64,000 nt of DNA from Polaromonas sp. JS666 (GCF_900103405.1 NZ_FNHX01000008.1:62001-126000), one strand, 5' to 3'. Counted from the stretch's first letter, positions 42,785 to 53,046 are shown. Translations and numbers: made by a program. Notes: generated by a model from the letters alone, not told the origin.

Positions 42785-45700
42785 ATGGAGCCAACGATTC
42801 CCAGCCTGTCCACCCTGCCGCCGCGCCGCCTGCACTGGCTTGCCTTGATCCTGCGCATCCTGTTGTGGCTCGTCGCCGCGGCCTGGCTGCTCTTTGGCTT
42901 GAGCTGGTTCGTGCTGCATGGCTGGATTGTGCCGCGAATCGGCGAATTCCGTCCGCGCCTGGAAATAGAGGCCAGCAAGGCCTTGGGGGTGCCTGTGCGC
43001 ATAGGCGGCATCACCGCGCATTCCCAGGGCATGATCCCTTCTTTCGAGCTGAGCGACGTCACCCTGCTGGACGCGCAGGGCCGCGAAGCCCTGAGGCTGC
43101 CGCGCGTGCTGGGCGCCCTGTCGCCTTCCTCGATCTGGGGGCTGGGCTTTGAGCAGATCTACATCGACAAGCCCGAGCTGGACATACGCCGCGCCGCGGA
43201 CGGGAAAATCTATGTGGGCGGCCTGGACGTCTCGCAGGACCGGGCCGGCGGCCAGAGCGCCGCGGCCGACTGGTTTTTTTCGCAAACCGAATTCGCCATA
43301 CGCGGCGGCACCGTGCGCTGGACCGACGAATTGCAGCGGGCGCCGCCGCTGGCGCTCACGCAGGTCGACTGGGTCATGCGCAACGCGCGGCGCCGCCACC
43401 TCTTGCGCCTGGACGCCACGCCACCTCCCGAGTGGGGCGACCGCTTCACCGTCAGGGGCATGTTTCGCCAATCCCTGCTGTCCGGCGGCGCCGGCGACTT
43501 CGACGCCTGGACCGGGCAGCTGTTCGCCGAATTCGGCCGCGTGGACGCATCGCGCATCCGCCAATACCTGAACATGGACACGCTGGGCGTGGAACTGGCG
43601 CGCGGCAACGGCGCGCTGCGCGCCTGGGCGGACGTGAGCGAGGGCCGCATCATCGGCGGCACCGCCGACGTGGCGCTGCAGGACGTGGACGCCCGTTTCG
43701 GCGCCAAGCTCCAGCCGCTGGCCTTCGAATTCGTCGCGGGTCGCATAGGCGGCGGCCAGCGCGCCAACGGCTTTGACTTCAACACCGAGGGCCTGCGCTT
43801 TCGCACCCGCGACGGCCTGCAGTGGCCGGGCGGCAATGTGGCCCTGGCCCACACCGGCGACGAGGCCGGCGTGGCGCAGCACACCGAGCTCAAGGCCGAC
43901 AAGCTCGACCTGGCTGCGCTCGCGCAGATCGCCAACCGCCTGCCGCTCGATGCCGCCACGCATGGTTTCATCGCCTCCTTCGCGCCCAAGGGGCTGGTGG
44001 AGACCGTCGAGGCGCGCTGGCAAGGGCCCATCGCCGCGCCCAGCACCTATGCCGCGAAAGGCCGGGTGGCCGGCCTGAGCATTGCGGCGCTGCCGGCGCC
44101 CCAGCCGGCGGCGGCGGCAGCCACCCCGGCAGCGCCGCATGCCGCGTCGCATCCCAGGCCCGGCAGGCCGGGCATCAGCGGCGCCGCGATTGACTTCAAC
44201 TTCACCCACGAGGGCGGGCAGGCCAAGGTCAAGATCGCCAACGGCGCGCTCGACCTGCCCGGCGTTTTTGAGGATTCGCTGGTGCCTTTCGACCAGCTGG
44301 CCGTCGAGGCCCAATGGAAATTCTCGGGCCGCAAAATCGAGGCGCAGCTGCGCAATCTGCAGTTCGCCAATGCCGACGCGCAGGGCCAGGCGCAGGCCAG
44401 CTGGCGCACCGAGGACGTGGCCGGCCCGGCGCCCGCCGCGGGCGCGCCCGACCTGCGTTTTCCCGGCGTGCTTGACCTGCAGGGCAGCCTGAGCCGGGGC
44501 GACGGCGCGCGGGTGCACCGCTACCTGCCGCTGGTGCTGCCCGACCAGGTTCGCCACTATGTGCGCGACGCGGTGGTGCAGGGCCAGGTCAGCGACGTGA
44601 AGTTCAAGGTCAAAGGCCCGCTCGAGCACCTGCCCTTCACCAACCCGGCGCAAGGGGATTTCCGGGTCTCCGCCAGGATCCGCAATGGCCACTTCGCCTA
44701 TGTGCCTAAAACCATACAGCCGGCCGCTGCGGCGCCCTGGCCGGCCCTGACCGAGCTGGGCGGCGAACTGGTCTTCGACCGCGCCTCGCTGGAAGTGAAC
44801 GGCGCCAGCGGCAAGGTCGCCGGCCTGCCGGGGCTGCAGCTGGCCAAGGGGGACGCGCGCATTCCGGACCTGACCCATGATTCCACGGTCCACGTGAACG
44901 TCGAGCTCAAGGGTGCGCTGGCCGACGCGCTGGGCTTCGTCAACCAGTCGCCGGTGGGCGCCATGACCAGCCACGCGCTGGCCGGGGCCAAGGCCGGCGG
45001 CACGGGCGACTACCGCTTTCGCCTGGAGCTGCCCATCCATTCGATCGACAAGTCGCGCGTCGAAGGCACGGTCACCCTGCCCGGCAACGACGTGCAGTTC
45101 GCGGCGGCCGCGCCCATGCTGGCAAAACTCAAGGGCGTGGTGAACGTCAGCGAAAAGGGTTTCTCCGTCGCCGGCGGCCAGGCCAAACTGCTGGGCGGCG
45201 ATGTGCGCTTCGACGGCGGCCTGAGCACGCATCCGCGTGCCACGGGGAGCGCCGAGACGGAAACCGTCGCGACCTTCAAGGCGCAAGGCAACGTGAGCGC
45301 CGAAGGCTTGCGCCAGGCCAGGGAACTGGGCCCGCTGGCGCGCATGGCGCAAAACGCCAGCGGCAGCACGGCCTACACCGCGACCCTCGGGTTTCGCCGC
45401 GGCATGCCGGAGCTGGCGATTTCCAGCAGCCTGCAGGGCCTGGCGCTGAACCTGCCCGCGCCCTTGAACAAAACCGCCGAAGCGATGCTGCCGCTGCGCT
45501 TTGAAAATGCTTTGCTGCAGGCTTCCATGGGCCCGGGACAAAAACTTGAAGACCAGCTGACGGTCTCGATAGGGCGCACCGCCTCCGTGGCCTATGTGCG
45601 CGACCTGAGCGGCAGCGAGCCGCGCGTGATTCGCGGCGGCATCGCCGTGGGCCTGGAGCCCGGCGAGGCCGCGCCCATGCAGGAAACCGGCGTCGCGGCC

Positions 45701-47029
45701 AACATCAACCTGGCCCATGTGGACCTGGACGCCTGGCAGAAGCTGCTGGGCGACTCCACGGTCGTCGGTAACACGCTGCAGGCGGCCCCGCCAGCGGCGT
45801 CCGCGGCGCTCAACCGTGCCGCCTCGAACGCCGCCATGAGTTACCTGCCGACCACCATGGCCATACGCGCCCGCGAGCTGGTGGTGGAAGGGCGCAAGCT
45901 CAACAACGTGGTGGTGGGCGGTTCGCGCGAAGGCCTGACCTGGCGCGCCAACATCGACGCCACCGAGCTCAACGGCTATGTTGAATTCCGCCAGCCCGGC
46001 GGCATAGGCGCCGGGCGCGTCTACGCGCGGCTCTCGCGCCTGAGCCTGGAGCCCGGCACGGCCAACGAGGTGGAAGCCATCCTGAACGAGCAGCCGGCCA
46101 GCATCCCGGCGCTGGACATCGTCGTGGAAGACCTGGAGCTGCGCGGCAAGAAGCTGGGGCGGGTCGAGATCGACGCCATCAATCGCGGTGCATCGGCTGC
46201 GGCGCGCGACGGCGTGCGCGAATGGCGGCTGAACAAATTCAACGTGATCCTGCCCGAGGCCGTACTGACGGCCAACGGCAACTGGGTGGCCCTGAACGCG
46301 CAGGCCGCTGCCGCCGCGGGCAGCAACCGCGCCGCGCGCGCGGCCGCCGAACGCCGCCGCACGGTGATGAATTTCAAGCTCGAAATCGCCGACTCGGGCG
46401 CCTTGCTCAAGCGTTTCGGCATGGGTGAGGTGATTCGCCGCGGCAAGGGCAAGCTCGAAGGCCAGGTGGCTTGGGTGGGCTCGCCGCTGAGTTTCGACTA
46501 TCCGTCCATGAGCGGGCAATTCAACGTCAATGTCGAATCGGGGCAGTTCGTCAAGGCCGATCCCGGCATCGCCAAGCTGCTGGGCGTGCTGAGCCTGCAG
46601 TCCCTGCCGCGCCGGCTGGCGCTGGATTTCCGCGACGTCTTCTCGGAAGGCTTCGCCTTCGATTTCGTGCGCGGCGACGTCAACATCAACCAGGGCGTGG
46701 CCTATACCAACAACCTGCAGATGCGCGGCGTCAATGCCGCCGTGCTCATGGAGGGTTCGGCAGACATCGCCAGGGAAACGCAGGACATCAAGGTCGTGGT
46801 GGTGCCGGAGATCAACGCCGGCACGGCTTCGCTGATCGCCACCGCCATCAACCCGGCCATAGGGCTGGGCAGCTTCCTGGCGCAGATGTTTCTGCGCCGG
46901 CCCCTGATACAGGCGGCCACCCAGGAGTTCCACATCGACGGCACCTGGTCCGACCCCCGGGTCACCAAGCTGGACCGCAAGGCCCAGGCCGACAACAAGC
47001 CCAGCCAGGCTTCCACGGAGACGCGCTGA
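42785..47029 (+). CDS. yhdP: YhdP family AsmA-like lipid transport protein
   Basis: A 1414-residue protein of the TIGR02099/YhdP family, AsmA-like, which spans the periplasm and carries phospholipids between the membranes. One N-terminal helix (LRILLWLVAAAWLLFGLSWFVLHGW) anchors it to the inner membrane. The body is a long beta-rich groove with repeated GG-rich segments. The C-terminal hallmark reads DVNINQGVAYTNNLQMRGVNAAVLMEGSADI, followed by INPAIGLGSFLAQMFLRRPL and the final VDGTWSDPRVTKL-like strand. A low-complexity Ala/Pro run is seen near residues 440-470. It is divergent from glnE and followed after two bases by a nitrilase gene. Confidence 0.95.
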   Translation: MEPTIPSLSTLPPRRLHWLALILRILLWLVAAAWLLFGLSWFVLHGWIVPRIGEFRPRLEIEASKALGVPVRIGGITAHSQGMIPSFELSDVTLLDAQGREALRLPRVLGALSPSSIWGLGFEQIYIDKPELDIRRAADGKIYVGGLDVSQDRAGGQSAAADWFFSQTEFAIRGGTVRWTDELQRAPPLALTQVDWVMRNARRRHLLRLDATPPPEWGDRFTVRGMFRQSLLSGGAGDFDAWTGQLFAEFGRVDASRIRQYLNMDTLGVELARGNGALRAWADVSEGRIIGGTADVALQDVDARFGAKLQPLAFEFVAGRIGGGQRANGFDFNTEGLRFRTRDGLQWPGGNVALAHTGDEAGVAQHTELKADKLDLAALAQIANRLPLDAATHGFIASFAPKGLVETVEARWQGPIAAPSTYAAKGRVAGLSIAALPAPQPAAAAATPAAPHAASHPRPGRPGISGAAIDFNFTHEGGQAKVKIANGALDLPGVFEDSLVPFDQLAVEAQWKFSGRKIEAQLRNLQFANADAQGQAQASWRTEDVAGPAPAAGAPDLRFPGVLDLQGSLSRGDGARVHRYLPLVLPDQVRHYVRDAVVQGQVSDVKFKVKGPLEHLPFTNPAQGDFRVSARIRNGHFAYVPKTIQPAAAAPWPALTELGGELVFDRASLEVNGASGKVAGLPGLQLAKGDARIPDLTHDSTVHVNVELKGALADALGFVNQSPVGAMTSHALAGAKAGGTGDYRFRLELPIHSIDKSRVEGTVTLPGNDVQFAAAAPMLAKLKGVVNVSEKGFSVAGGQAKLLGGDVRFDGGLSTHPRATGSAETETVATFKAQGNVSAEGLRQARELGPLARMAQNASGSTAYTATLGFRRGMPELAISSSLQGLALNLPAPLNKTAEAMLPLRFENALLQASMGPGQKLEDQLTVSIGRTASVAYVRDLSGSEPRVIRGGIAVGLEPGEAAPMQETGVAANINLAHVDLDAWQKLLGDSTVVGNTLQAAPPAASAALNRAASNAAMSYLPTTMAIRARELVVEGRKLNNVVVGGSREGLTWRANIDATELNGYVEFRQPGGIGAGRVYARLSRLSLEPGTANEVEAILNEQPASIPALDIVVEDLELRGKKLGRVEIDAINRGASAAARDGVREWRLNKFNVILPEAVLTANGNWVALNAQAAAAAGSNRAARAAAERRRTVMNFKLEIADSGALLKRFGMGEVIRRGKGKLEGQVAWVGSPLSFDYPSMSGQFNVNVESGQFVKADPGIAKLLGVLSLQSLPRRLALDFRDVFSEGFAFDFVRGDVNINQGVAYTNNLQMRGVNAAVLMEGSADIARETQDIKVVVVPEINAGTASLIATAINPAIGLGSFLAQMFLRRPLIQAATQEFHIDGTWSDPRVTKLDRKAQADNKPSQASTETR

Positions 47030-47031
47030 CC

Positions 47032-47838
47032 ATGAAAGTAGCCGCTATTCAAATGGTGTCGGGCACCCGCATCGAGGACAACCTCGAGGTGGCTCGCCAG
47101 TTGCTCGGGCAGGCCGCGGCGCAGGGCGCCGAACTCGCGGTGCTGCCCGAGTATTTCTGCATCATGGGCCGCAAGGACACCGACAAGCTGCAGTTCCAGG
47201 AGTCCCCGGGGCAAGGCCCCATCCAGGATTTCCTGAGCCGCTCGGCGCGCGAACTGGGGCTGTGGATCGTGGGCGGCACCTTGCCCATGGCCACGGATGA
47301 TCCCGGCCGCGCGCGCAACTGCTCGCTGGCCTACGCGCCTTCGGGGGAAAGCGTAGCCCGCTACGACAAGATCCACCTGTTTCGCTTCGCCCAGGGCCAG
47401 GAAGACTATGACGAAAGGCGCGTGCTGGAGCCCGGCGCGCAGCCCGTGCGTTTCGAGCTTGCGTCGCGCGACGGCCATGCCTACACCATAGGCATGAGCG
47501 TCTGCTACGACCTGCGCTTTCCCGAGCTGTACCGCGCCCTGGCGGCCGACGTGCTGCTGGTGCCCAGCGCCTTCACCTACACCACCGGCCAGGCGCACTG
47601 GGAAGTCCTGCTGCGCGCGCGGGCCATCGAAAACCAGGCCTATGTGCTGGCCGCGGCCCAGGGCGGCGTCCATGAAAACGGGCGCCATACCTGGGGCCGC
47701 ACCATGGCCGTCGATCCCTGGGGCCAGATCCTGGCCGAGCGCGAGGAGGGCGCGGGGGTGGTGATGGCCGAAGTTCTCAGCAACAACCTGCGGGGTGTGC
47801 GCGAGCGCCTGCCGGCCTTGGGCCACCGCGTCCTGTGA
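47032..47838 (+). CDS. Nitrilase-family amidohydrolase
   Basis: A 268-residue carbon-nitrogen hydrolase with the Glu-Lys-Cys triad: E40 in LAVLPEYF, K113 in ARYDKIHLF and C158 in SVCYDLRFPE. The sequence RARAIENQAYVLAAAQGG and the late PWGQILAE follow. Its closest known type is the Nit1/deaminated-glutathione amidase group, which repairs deaminated glutathione. The ATG at 47032 lies two bases after the yhdP stop, so the genes are probably coupled. An in-frame start earlier would lie inside yhdP and lacks similarity. A histidine kinase gene follows after 13 bases. Confidence 0.9.
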   Translation: MKVAAIQMVSGTRIEDNLEVARQLLGQAAAQGAELAVLPEYFCIMGRKDTDKLQFQESPGQGPIQDFLSRSARELGLWIVGGTLPMATDDPGRARNCSLAYAPSGESVARYDKIHLFRFAQGQEDYDERRVLEPGAQPVRFELASRDGHAYTIGMSVCYDLRFPELYRALAADVLLVPSAFTYTTGQAHWEVLLRARAIENQAYVLAAAQGGVHENGRHTWGRTMAVDPWGQILAEREEGAGVVMAEVLSNNLRGVRERLPALGHRVL

Positions 47839-47851
47839 GGAGCCGCCGGGC

Positions 47852-49924
47852 GTGAAGTTTGCGCGCATCAACGTGAGCCGGGCCAGCCGGCGATGGGCGC
47901 TGTGGGCCCTGCTGGTGGCGCTGGTCGTGGCCTTGCTGGGCATCCTGGTATGGCTGGCGGGGCGCTATGAGTCCAGCATGGTGCAGAGCCGGCTCGAGCA
48001 CGATGCCGCTGAAACCGTCACCGACATTCGCTCGGGCTTGACGCGCAACATCCAGACTTTCCAGGCGCTGCAGTCCGGCGAGCGCACGCCCGGGGCATGG
48101 CATGCGCCGGCCGCCGAAGTGCTGCGCGAGCACCGCGAGATCATGCGGCTCGAATGGCGTAGCGAGTCGCTGGACATGCTGGCCTTTGTCGAAACTCCCT
48201 ACCGCACCTCGGTGTTCGAGCGGCTGGGCAGGACGAGCATGCAGGCCGACGTGGCCCTGACCTGCACCACGGCCCGGCGCCTGAGCGGCTCGGCCTATTC
48301 CACCAGCTATTTCATGCCGCAGCCCGACGGCCTGGGCCTGGAGGTGCTGGACATGTGCCTGCCCATCGTGGTGGCCGGCCGCCTCGCGGGCTATACCGTG
48401 GCCACCTATTCCCTGCAGGACATCCTGGGCGAGCTGGTGGGGCGGCAGCTGGCGCGCGGCGTGGGCCTGTCCTTTACCGAGGCCGACGGCACGCGGCTGG
48501 CGCTGCACGGCGTGCCCTCGCGCGGCAACCGCATCTACATCGCGCAGCAGCTGCTGGACCTGCCCGGCAATACGCTGGTCGTGCGCATGGAAAGCCGGCT
48601 GGGTACACCGGCCCTGTTTCCCAACGTGCTGACCGCGCTGGTGACCGCCATGTCGCTGGCGTTGATGGCGGTGCTCTTCCTGCTGGCCAGGGACATGCGG
48701 CGCAGGCTCAAGGTCGAGCACGACCTGGGCGAGGCGCTGGCCTTTCGCAAGGCCATGGAGGACTCGGTGCTCACCGGGCTGCGCGCGCGCGACCTGCAGG
48801 GCCGCATCACCTATGTGAACCCGGCTTTTTGCAAGATGGTGGGCGTGGAGGCCAAGGATTTGCTGAACCAGAGCTTTCCCTCGCCCTACTGGCCGCCGGA
48901 GCTCGCTGGCGTCTACCAGCAGCGCCAGGAAATCCGGCTGGCGGGCAGCAACCTGCCGCGCGAAGGCCATGAGTCGGTGTTCATGCGGCGCGACGGCACG
49001 CGCTTTCCGGTGCTGATCATGGAGGCGCCGCTGATCAACGCCGTGGGCAAGCACACCGGCTGGATGAGCGCCATCCTGGACGTGAGCGAGCAGCGCCGCG
49101 TTGAGGAGCTTTCGCGCGCCAGCCAGGACCGGCTGCAGGCCACGGCCAGGCTGGCCATGGTCGGTGAAATGGCCTCGCTACTGAGCCACGAACTGAACCA
49201 GCCGCTGGCGGCCATCTCGAGCTATGCCACCGGATCGCTCAACCTGCTGCAGGAGGAAACCGACGCGGCCGCCCCGACGCCGGCCCCGCTGTCCGAAGAC
49301 CTGCAGCTGGCCATGCGCCGCATCGCCGAGCAGGCCGAACGCGCCGGCAAGGTCATCAAAAGCGTGCACGACTTCGTGCGCCGGCGCGACCAGGTGCGCG
49401 AGGCGGTCCAGCCGCGCGCGCTGCTCGACGCCATCATGCCGCTGGTGAGCCTGCAGGCCCGCAAGCTCGGCGTGCGCGTCGTGATCGAGGTCGATGAAGC
49501 CTGCGAGCCCGTGCTGTGCGACCGCACCATGGTCGAGCAGGTGCTGCTCAACCTCTCGCGCAACGGCATGCAGGCCATGCAGGCCCTGGCCGAAGGCGCG
49601 CAGCCGGCCGGCGGCGCGGCGCAGGCCGAAAAGGTGCTGACCCTGCGCATACGCCCGGCCGCTTCCAACGCGCACAGCCGCTGGGTCGAGTTCGCGGTGA
49701 TCGATCGCGGCGAGGGCATTGCCGGGGACGTCGCGGAGCGGCTGTTCACGCCCTTTTTCACCACCAAGGAAGAAGGCATGGGCCTGGGGCTCAGCCTGTG
49801 CCGTACCGTGATAGAACAGCACGGTGGTTTCCTCGGATTTGAGGCTGCCGAACCGCAGGGTACGATTTTCAGTTTCACCCTGCCCGCGGCGCCGGCCCGG
49901 CAGGGCGATCCACCGCAAGCCTGA
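47852..49924 (+). CDS. Membrane sensor histidine kinase with PAS domain
   Basis: A 690-residue two-transmembrane sensor kinase. TM1 (about 15-35) and TM2 (about 270-290, [17 protein letters not shown]) flank a periplasmic domain of ~230 residues. A PAS domain follows ([34 protein letters not shown]), then the phosphoacceptor H446 in [18 protein letters not shown], and the catalytic G boxes in [30 protein letters not shown]. This matches FixL/DctB-type kinases. The GTG at 47852 lies 13 bases downstream of the nitrilase stop. Signal and targets are unknown. The FixJ-like partner follows after 9 bases. Confidence 0.9.
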   Translation: MKFARINVSRASRRWALWALLVALVVALLGILVWLAGRYESSMVQSRLEHDAAETVTDIRSGLTRNIQTFQALQSGERTPGAWHAPAAEVLREHREIMRLEWRSESLDMLAFVETPYRTSVFERLGRTSMQADVALTCTTARRLSGSAYSTSYFMPQPDGLGLEVLDMCLPIVVAGRLAGYTVATYSLQDILGELVGRQLARGVGLSFTEADGTRLALHGVPSRGNRIYIAQQLLDLPGNTLVVRMESRLGTPALFPNVLTALVTAMSLALMAVLFLLARDMRRRLKVEHDLGEALAFRKAMEDSVLTGLRARDLQGRITYVNPAFCKMVGVEAKDLLNQSFPSPYWPPELAGVYQQRQEIRLAGSNLPREGHESVFMRRDGTRFPVLIMEAPLINAVGKHTGWMSAILDVSEQRRVEELSRASQDRLQATARLAMVGEMASLLSHELNQPLAAISSYATGSLNLLQEETDAAAPTPAPLSEDLQLAMRRIAEQAERAGKVIKSVHDFVRRRDQVREAVQPRALLDAIMPLVSLQARKLGVRVVIEVDEACEPVLCDRTMVEQVLLNLSRNGMQAMQALAEGAQPAGGAAQAEKVLTLRIRPAASNAHSRWVEFAVIDRGEGIAGDVAERLFTPFFTTKEEGMGLGLSLCRTVIEQHGGFLGFEAAEPQGTIFSFTLPAAPARQGDPPQA

Positions 49925-49933
49925 AGGACAGCC

Positions 49934-50560
49934 ATGGAACCGATTCACAATGCCACGGTCTACATCGTTGACGACGACGCCAGCGTGCGCGACGCGCTGG
50001 CCTGGCTGCTGCGTTCGCGCCGCCTGCTGAGCGAAACCTTCGACAGCGCCGAGGCCTTCGACGCCCGGGTGTCAAAGGGCTTCGAGGTGCGCTCGCCCTC
50101 CTGCCTGCTGCTGGACGTGCGCATGGCCGGCCTCAGCGGCCTGGCCATGTTTGAAAAACTGATCGGCTACGGCCTGCTGCCGACCCTGCCGGTGATTTTT
50201 CTCACGGGCCATGCCGACGTCCCCACTGCCGTGGACGCCGTCAAGCGCGGGGCCTTTGATTTTTGCGAAAAGCCGTTTTCGGACAACGCGCTGGTGGACC
50301 GCATCGAGCAGGCGCTCAAGCATTCCGCCGCGGCGCTGGCGCAGCACAGCGAGTCCACCGGCCTGCAGTCCCGCATCGACGGCCTCACCGACCGCGAGCG
50401 CGACGTGATGCGGCTGGTCGTGGGCGGCCTGCCCAACAAGCTGGTCGCGGACCAGCTGGACATCAGCGTGCGCACGGTGGAAGTCCACCGCGCGCGGGTG
50501 TTTGACAAAATGGGCGTTAAATCGGCGGTGGAACTCGCCAACCTGCTGCGCAACCTGTAG
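49934..50560 (+). CDS. FixJ/LuxR-type response regulator
   Basis: A 208-residue transcriptional regulator. The receiver domain has VYIVDDDASVRD, phosphoacceptor D61 in LLLDVRMAG, and the conserved Lys in CEKPF. A linker follows, then the LuxR HTH: LTDRERDVMRLVVGGLPNKLVADQLDISVRTVEVHRARVFDKMGV. With the preceding kinase it forms a FixL/FixJ-like two-component pair. Its targets may lie nearby, for example the mltA gene 206 bases downstream. The tail-to-tail small gene starts three bases after its stop. Confidence 0.95.
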   Translation: MEPIHNATVYIVDDDASVRDALAWLLRSRRLLSETFDSAEAFDARVSKGFEVRSPSCLLLDVRMAGLSGLAMFEKLIGYGLLPTLPVIFLTGHADVPTAVDAVKRGAFDFCEKPFSDNALVDRIEQALKHSAAALAQHSESTGLQSRIDGLTDRERDVMRLVVGGLPNKLVADQLDISVRTVEVHRARVFDKMGVKSAVELANLLRNL

Positions 50561-50563
50561 CCT

Positions 50564-50707
50564 TTATTTCTTGTCGGACTCCGCGTCGGGCGCGGGCTGT
50601 TCCGGGTCCTTCAGTTCGCCGTTCTTGCGGCCTGAAAACATCGTCCACCACACAATGAACACCAACAGCAGCAATGCCCCCAGGGCTTCCAGCAAAAGTA
50701 AGGCCAT
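50564..50707 (-). CDS. Small single-helix membrane protein (47 aa)
   Basis: A 47-residue protein: MALLLLEALGALLLLVFIVWW, a charged tail TMFSGRKNGELKDPEQ and a lysine-rich end. One transmembrane helix with a cytoplasmic acidic/basic tail is predicted. It lies between the response regulator and mltA, on the opposite strand, with only 58 bases to the divergent mltA start. I cannot name a family; small helical proteins at this location are present in related genomes as hypothetical proteins. Coding is supported by the clean frame, ATG and ending between two real genes. Confidence 0.55.
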   Translation of the reverse strand: MALLLLEALGALLLLVFIVWWTMFSGRKNGELKDPEQPAPDAESDKK

Positions 50708-50765
50708 GACATTTCCTTGGATTCCGTCGATACGCGCCAGGCATGAAAGGCGTTCCACGCGCTCC

Positions 50766-51902
50766 ATGCGGATGGGGACGATTATCGCCATCACGGCTTT
50801 GCTGGCCTCCTGCGCCAGCCCGCCGCTGTCGCCTCCGTCGGCACCGGGCGAGCCCGCCGCGGCCGGCAGCCGCCCCGGCGATTCCGGCCCCTTGCCCGCG
50901 CCCATGCTGCAAGGCAAAAGCCGGTGGGTCGCGGTGCGCTGGGCTGAGCTGCCGGGCTTTGAGGAGGACGCGCTGTTCGAGGGCTGGAACGCTTGGCTCA
51001 AGAGCTGCGAGCGGCCGGGCCCGGTTTTTGCGCCCCTGTGCGCCGAAGTCCGGCGCCTGAGCATTGCCTCGGCCGAAGCGCAACGCAACTGGATGGTGAG
51101 CCGGCTGCAGCCCTACCGGGTCGAGAGCCTGCAGGGCACGGCCGACGGGCTGCTGACCAGTTATTACGAGCCCGTGCTCAAAGCCAGCCGCCAGGCCGGC
51201 GCCGGCTACGAGGTGCCGCTGTACCGCCCGCCGGCCTCGCTGGCCAGCCGCAAGCCCTGGTACTCGCGCCAGGAAATCGACACCCTGCCTGAAGCCCGGG
51301 CCGCCCTGCGCGGCCGCGAGATCGCCTGGCTGGCCGACCCGGTCGAGGCGATGTCGTTGCACATCCAGGGCTCGGGCCGGCTCAGCCTGACCGAGGCCGA
51401 CGGCTCGCAGCGCATGGTGCGCGTGGCCTATGCCGGCTCGAACGAGCAGCCCTTTCGCAGCGTCACCCAATGGCTGGTGGACCAGGGCGAAGGCCGCATG
51501 ACGGCGCCCTGGGTCGAATCCACCAAGGCCTGGGCCGCAAAAAGCTCTCCCCAACGCGTGCAGCAAATGCTCTGGAGCAATCCGCGCTACACCTTTTTCC
51601 AGGAGCAGCCCCTGAGCGAGCTCGACGCCGCCTTCGGCCCCAAGGGCGCGCAGGGCGTGGCGCTCACGCCGGGACGCTCCATCGCCGTCGACCCGGGCAG
51701 CATTCCCTACGGCACGCCGGTGTGGCTGGCCTCGCGCGGCGGGGCCGGCAGCCTGCAAAAACTGGTGCTGGCCCAGGACACCGGCAGCGCCATCGTGGGC
51801 GCGGTGCGGGCCGACTATTTCGCCGGCACCGGGCCGGAGGCCGGCCAGCTCGCAGCGCGCATGAACCAGCCGCTGCGGCTGTGGGTGCTCTGGCCGCGTT
51901 AA
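50766..51902 (+). CDS. mltA: Membrane-bound lytic murein transglycosylase A
   Basis: A 378-residue lipoprotein that cleaves peptidoglycan glycan strands with formation of 1,6-anhydro-muropeptides. The signal ends in LLASC. The MltA domain includes SYYEPVLKASRQAG, then EIAWLADPVEAMSLHIQGSGRL, and YAGSNEQPFRSV. The C-terminal 3D domain carries VDPGSIPYGTPVWL and the catalytic Asp in LAQDTGSAIVGAVRADYF. The ATG at 50766 opens the signal peptide. It is divergent from the small membrane gene and precedes a lipoprotein gene after 20 bases. Confidence 0.95.
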   Translation: MRMGTIIAITALLASCASPPLSPPSAPGEPAAAGSRPGDSGPLPAPMLQGKSRWVAVRWAELPGFEEDALFEGWNAWLKSCERPGPVFAPLCAEVRRLSIASAEAQRNWMVSRLQPYRVESLQGTADGLLTSYYEPVLKASRQAGAGYEVPLYRPPASLASRKPWYSRQEIDTLPEARAALRGREIAWLADPVEAMSLHIQGSGRLSLTEADGSQRMVRVAYAGSNEQPFRSVTQWLVDQGEGRMTAPWVESTKAWAAKSSPQRVQQMLWSNPRYTFFQEQPLSELDAAFGPKGAQGVALTPGRSIAVDPGSIPYGTPVWLASRGGAGSLQKLVLAQDTGSAIVGAVRADYFAGTGPEAGQLAARMNQPLRLWVLWPR

Positions 51903-51922
51903 ACCACCTTCCTGGAGTCATC

Positions 51923-52249
51923 ATGAACAGGCCATGGAACATCTGTGCGGCGCTGCTGGCCGCGGCGGCATTGGGCGGCTGCGCCGGCGGCAACTGGCAG
52001 GCCGACGGCCCGCTGTACCGCTGTGAACACGGCATAGCGTTCCGCGTCAAATTCATCGACGACACGGCGGTGCTGGACGGCCCCGGCGGGCAGGATGTGC
52101 TCCAGCGCGACGCCGGCGGCGAGGGGCCGCGGCAGACGGTTTACAGCAACCCGCGCATGCGGGCCGAATTTGGCCTGGGCGCCAGCGGGCGCGAGGCGGT
52201 GCTGCGTTATCCCCTGTTGCCCCTCGTAGCGCGCTGCGTGTGCGACTAG
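51923..52249 (+). CDS. Small lipoprotein, MliC/lysozyme-inhibitor-like
   Basis: A 108-residue lipoprotein (signal ending ALGGC). The mature part starts YRCEHGIAFRVKFIDDTAVLDGPGGQDVL and contains YSNPRMRAEFGLG, a pattern resembling MliC/PliC C-type lysozyme inhibitors (YRC...F...YSN....F). The family assignment is by eye and moderate. It follows mltA by 20 bases, probably in one transcript, so its role would be to protect the wall or envelope. It overlaps the stop of the next opposite gene by 4 bases. Confidence 0.7.
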   Translation: MNRPWNICAALLAAAALGGCAGGNWQADGPLYRCEHGIAFRVKFIDDTAVLDGPGGQDVLQRDAGGEGPRQTVYSNPRMRAEFGLGASGREAVLRYPLLPLVARCVCD

Positions 52250-52890
52250 CGAACGGAAAGGCGAACCTCGACGCGCATGCCATCCCGCCGGGTGGATTGC
52301 CGGCTGTCGGCGATGCCGCTGCTGCTGCCGGCGCTCGCGTCGTCAGACTCCGCCACGGTGACCCATTCCCCGAGCCGCACGTTCAGCGACGTGCTGGTGG
52401 ACGACGAGGACAAGGGCGCGAGCGGCGACGAGCCCGTGCGGCTGGTCTGCCCCGCGGCCAGTTCCAGCTCCACGCTGTCACCGCCGTACCAGAGCGGCCG
52501 GGCCGAAAAACCGCTGTTGGCATCGATGAACACGGTGGCGGCCTGGCGCCCCTGCACCAGCCGCAGCGGCTGGCTGTTGCCCAGGTTGATGTTGGCGGGG
52601 CGGCCGTTGAGCACCAGCACCCGCTGCACCAGGTCGCGCGTATCGCTGCGCTGGCTGTCCTGGGCCGTGATGTGGGCATTGGCGCCCGAGCGGCCCGGCT
52701 GCAGCACGATCCCGCCCTGCGCGCCCAAGGCACTCTGGGAGCGCAGGCTGCTGCCGGCCTGCCGTACTTCGATCTGCAGGTTGCGCATGGGCAGTGCCTC
52801 GGGGCCGGCCGGCTGCGCCATCAGGCAGGCCGGGGCCAGCATGAAGGGCATCAGGGACAGCGCGGAAATGGCATTGCGGAATTTCGTCAT
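52246..52890 (-). CDS. Exported protein of unknown function
   Basis: A 214-residue secreted or periplasmic protein with a signal peptide (ISALSLMPFMLAPACLMA). The mature part is beta-rich with Ser/Thr stretches: MRNLQIEVRQAG, then LVLNGRPANINLGNSQPLRLVQG and VELELAAG, which resemble secretin/pilus-biogenesis N-domain strands. No family is certain. The end is Ser-rich and low-complexity (SSSSTSTSLNV). It is transcribed toward the lipoprotein gene and overlaps its end by 4 bases. Ribosome-binding site and start (ATG 52888-52890) are plausible. Confidence 0.6.
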   Translation of the reverse strand: MTKFRNAISALSLMPFMLAPACLMAQPAGPEALPMRNLQIEVRQAGSSLRSQSALGAQGGIVLQPGRSGANAHITAQDSQRSDTRDLVQRVLVLNGRPANINLGNSQPLRLVQGRQAATVFIDANSGFSARPLWYGGDSVELELAAGQTSRTGSSPLAPLSSSSTSTSLNVRLGEWVTVAESDDASAGSSSGIADSRQSTRRDGMRVEVRLSVR

Positions 52891-53046
52891 GGCGGGCTCC
52901 AGGGTGGCAAAGAAGGAAAGGGCGGCCTTACGGGGAGATAAAGTACCCGCTTGCATCCAGGCAAGCTAACATCGTACTGAAGTCAGCCGGCTGCCTGCCG
53001 TTTCACGCCACGAGACCGTGAGCGCCGCGCCCCAACCCGTGAGCCC

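Noticed and set aside
42782..46933. Very long minus-strand frame opposite yhdP
   Set aside because: Antisense open frame produced by high G+C codon bias; the plus strand encodes the complete YhdP family protein.
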